Shown: positions 5,869 to 6,844 of the stretch, piece after piece
Layout of the letters: every line of letters begins with the position of its first letter
Numbering within the stretch: position 1 is the first letter of the stretch
Source of the DNA: Atopobiaceae bacterium UBA7016
GTDB lineage: Bacteria; Actinomycetota; Coriobacteriia; Coriobacteriales; Atopobiaceae
DNA length: 6,844 nucleotides
Direction: 5' to 3'
Assembly (NCBI GenBank): GCA_002449555.1
Contig: DJXA01000180.1
Span: 1 to 6,844 of the forward strand
Program-made: the position numbers and the translations under genes
Notes under the pieces: generated by a model
The model's input: the letters and a program-made list of their open reading frames with translations, nothing else
The model's database searches: none
What the model was told of the DNA's origin: nothing

Positions 5869-6844
5869 TGTCTGCAACCAAGACGCTGGCACACGTCAAC
5901 GTGCCCGCTGCGCAGACCTGGAACTACCTGCGCATCAACGACATCTCGTTTGAGGTGCCCGTTCCCACCACCAAGGGCGAGGTGCTCGCCCGCCTGCCGC
6001 AACTCTTCTCCAAGGTGGAGACCGGCATCGGCGCCGAGGCCGCCGGCTGGATCGTGAGCGCCTCCGGCGACTCCCGCTATGTGGAGGTCAAGGCTGGCGC
6101 ACACCGCGCCGAGCCCATCGTCATTGACATCGACGCCGCCGCGGGCGACGTCCGCGACACGGGCGTGCTCGTGCGCGAAGGCGCCGAGGCAACCGTAGTC
6201 GTGGCCGCCCACGGAAGCGCCAACGAGCCTTCTACCTCGGCATCGTTGCTCCGCATCGTAGCCGAGCGCGACGCCGTGGTGCATCTGGTAGAGATTGTGG
6301 CCCTCGGCGCCAACGCGCAGCACCTGGAGGGTGTGGGCATCGACGCCGCCGAGAGCGCGCAGATCGAGGTACGCCAGTATGCCCTGGGTGGCGACAAGGT
6401 TGCCGTGGGCATCTGCACCAACCTGGCCGGTCGCTCCGCGCGCCTCGTGCATGACATGCGCTACATCGCTCGCGGCTCCGAGCAGCTCGACGTCAACCAC
6501 CTCGTTCGCCAGCGTGGCCGCAACACGCGCTCCGAGATCGTGACCTCGGGCATCCTGGCAGACTCCGCCAAGAAGACGATGCGCGAGACCATCGACCTCA
6601 TCCACGGCGCCAAGGGCGCCACCGGAAACGAGATCGAGACCGTGCTCGTCACCGGCGACAACATCGTCAACAAGACGCTGCCCACCATCCTCTGCGACGA
6701 GGACGACGTGGCGGGCAACCACGGCGCGTCCATCGGCTCGGTGAGCGCCGAGCAGCTGGGCTACCTGGCCGACCGTGGCCTTTCTACCGCCGAGGCCGAG
6801 GCGCTGTTTGCCCGCGCCATCTTTGACGACGCCGTCATCCACGC
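5868..6844 (+). CDS. sufD: SufD, Fe-S cluster assembly scaffold subunit (3' truncated)
   Basis: The frame starts at ATG 5868-5870, overlapping the sufB TAA by one base, and stays open to the window end: 325 full codons with no stop. SufD is the SufB paralogue that pairs with it in the SufBC2D complex and helps iron entry and cluster formation. The translation shows the beta-helix core and the C-terminal signature 'DVAGNHGASIG' followed by 'SAEQLGYLADRGLSTAEAE'. His285 there corresponds to E. coli SufD His360, while the E. coli Cys358 position is Gly283. 'RYIARGSEQLDVNHLVRQRG' before it is typical of the SufB/SufD family. An AAGGGG at 5852-5857 could serve as ribosome binding site (10-nt spacer), and the stop/start overlap suggests coupling to sufB. 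Only the last few dozen residues are missing. SufS and SufU-type genes would be expected next. Confidence 0.93.
   Translation, partial: MSATKTLAHVNVPAAQTWNYLRINDISFEVPVPTTKGEVLARLPQLFSKVETGIGAEAAGWIVSASGDSRYVEVKAGAHRAEPIVIDIDAAAGDVRDTGVLVREGAEATVVVAAHGSANEPSTSASLLRIVAERDAVVHLVEIVALGANAQHLEGVGIDAAESAQIEVRQYALGGDKVAVGICTNLAGRSARLVHDMRYIARGSEQLDVNHLVRQRGRNTRSEIVTSGILADSAKKTMRETIDLIHGAKGATGNEIETVLVTGDNIVNKTLPTILCDEDDVAGNHGASIGSVSAEQLGYLADRGLSTAEAEALFARAIFDDAVIH

Noticed and set aside
4780..5892. Long minus-strand open frame (370 codons) opposite sufB
   Set aside because: It is the antisense shadow of sufB, caused by high GC at third positions. The product is rich in Ala, Val, Arg, Gly and His with no recognisable domain.
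5865..6842. Long minus-strand open frame opposite the last gene
   Set aside because: The plus strand here encodes a clear SufD with conserved motifs and a coupled start; the antisense frame has no recognisable features.

Overview
The window is about 6.8 kb of GC-rich bacterial DNA. The GC-biased third codon positions, the sufC-sufB-sufD gene order and the protein types suggest a Coriobacteriia actinobacterium (Olsenella/Atopobium/Collinsella-like). This is an inference from style and gene order; there is no rRNA or other marker in the window to prove it.

Layout, left to right. (1) Positions 1-610, plus strand: the 3' part of a radical SAM enzyme carrying a SPASM-type auxiliary Fe-S domain; its N-terminus lies outside the window. 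(2) Positions 638-3400, minus strand, convergent with the first gene: three genes read right to left. They are a bile acid:sodium symporter (BASS)-fold membrane transporter, a NUDIX hydrolase tightly coupled to it (3-nt gap, Shine-Dalgarno inside the transporter gene), and, after a 78-bp gap, a 37-kDa nucleoid-associated protein (NdpA/YejK family). (3) Positions 3401-3670: a 270-bp divergent intergenic region. It holds a strong inverted-repeat element with three arms and, nearer the right-hand gene, a good sigma70-type promoter. (4) Positions 3671-6844, plus strand: the start of an Fe-S cluster assembly operon, sufC-sufB-sufD. The genes are joined by one-base stop/start overlaps, and sufD runs off the right edge.

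The SufB, SufC and SufD proteins form the SufBC2D scaffold on which Fe-S clusters are built. A cysteine desulfurase (SufS) and a sulfur carrier (SufU-type) would be expected downstream, outside the window. The radical SAM enzyme would be one consumer of such clusters, but nothing ties the two loci together except proximity.

I see no convincing new multi-gene system. The points most worth a second look are the three-armed inverted repeat upstream of suf, the loss of the usual sodium-site residues in the BASS-fold transporter, a hairpin that could hide the ribosome binding site of the nucleoid-associated protein gene, and departures from consensus in the NUDIX box and in the SPASM cysteine pattern.
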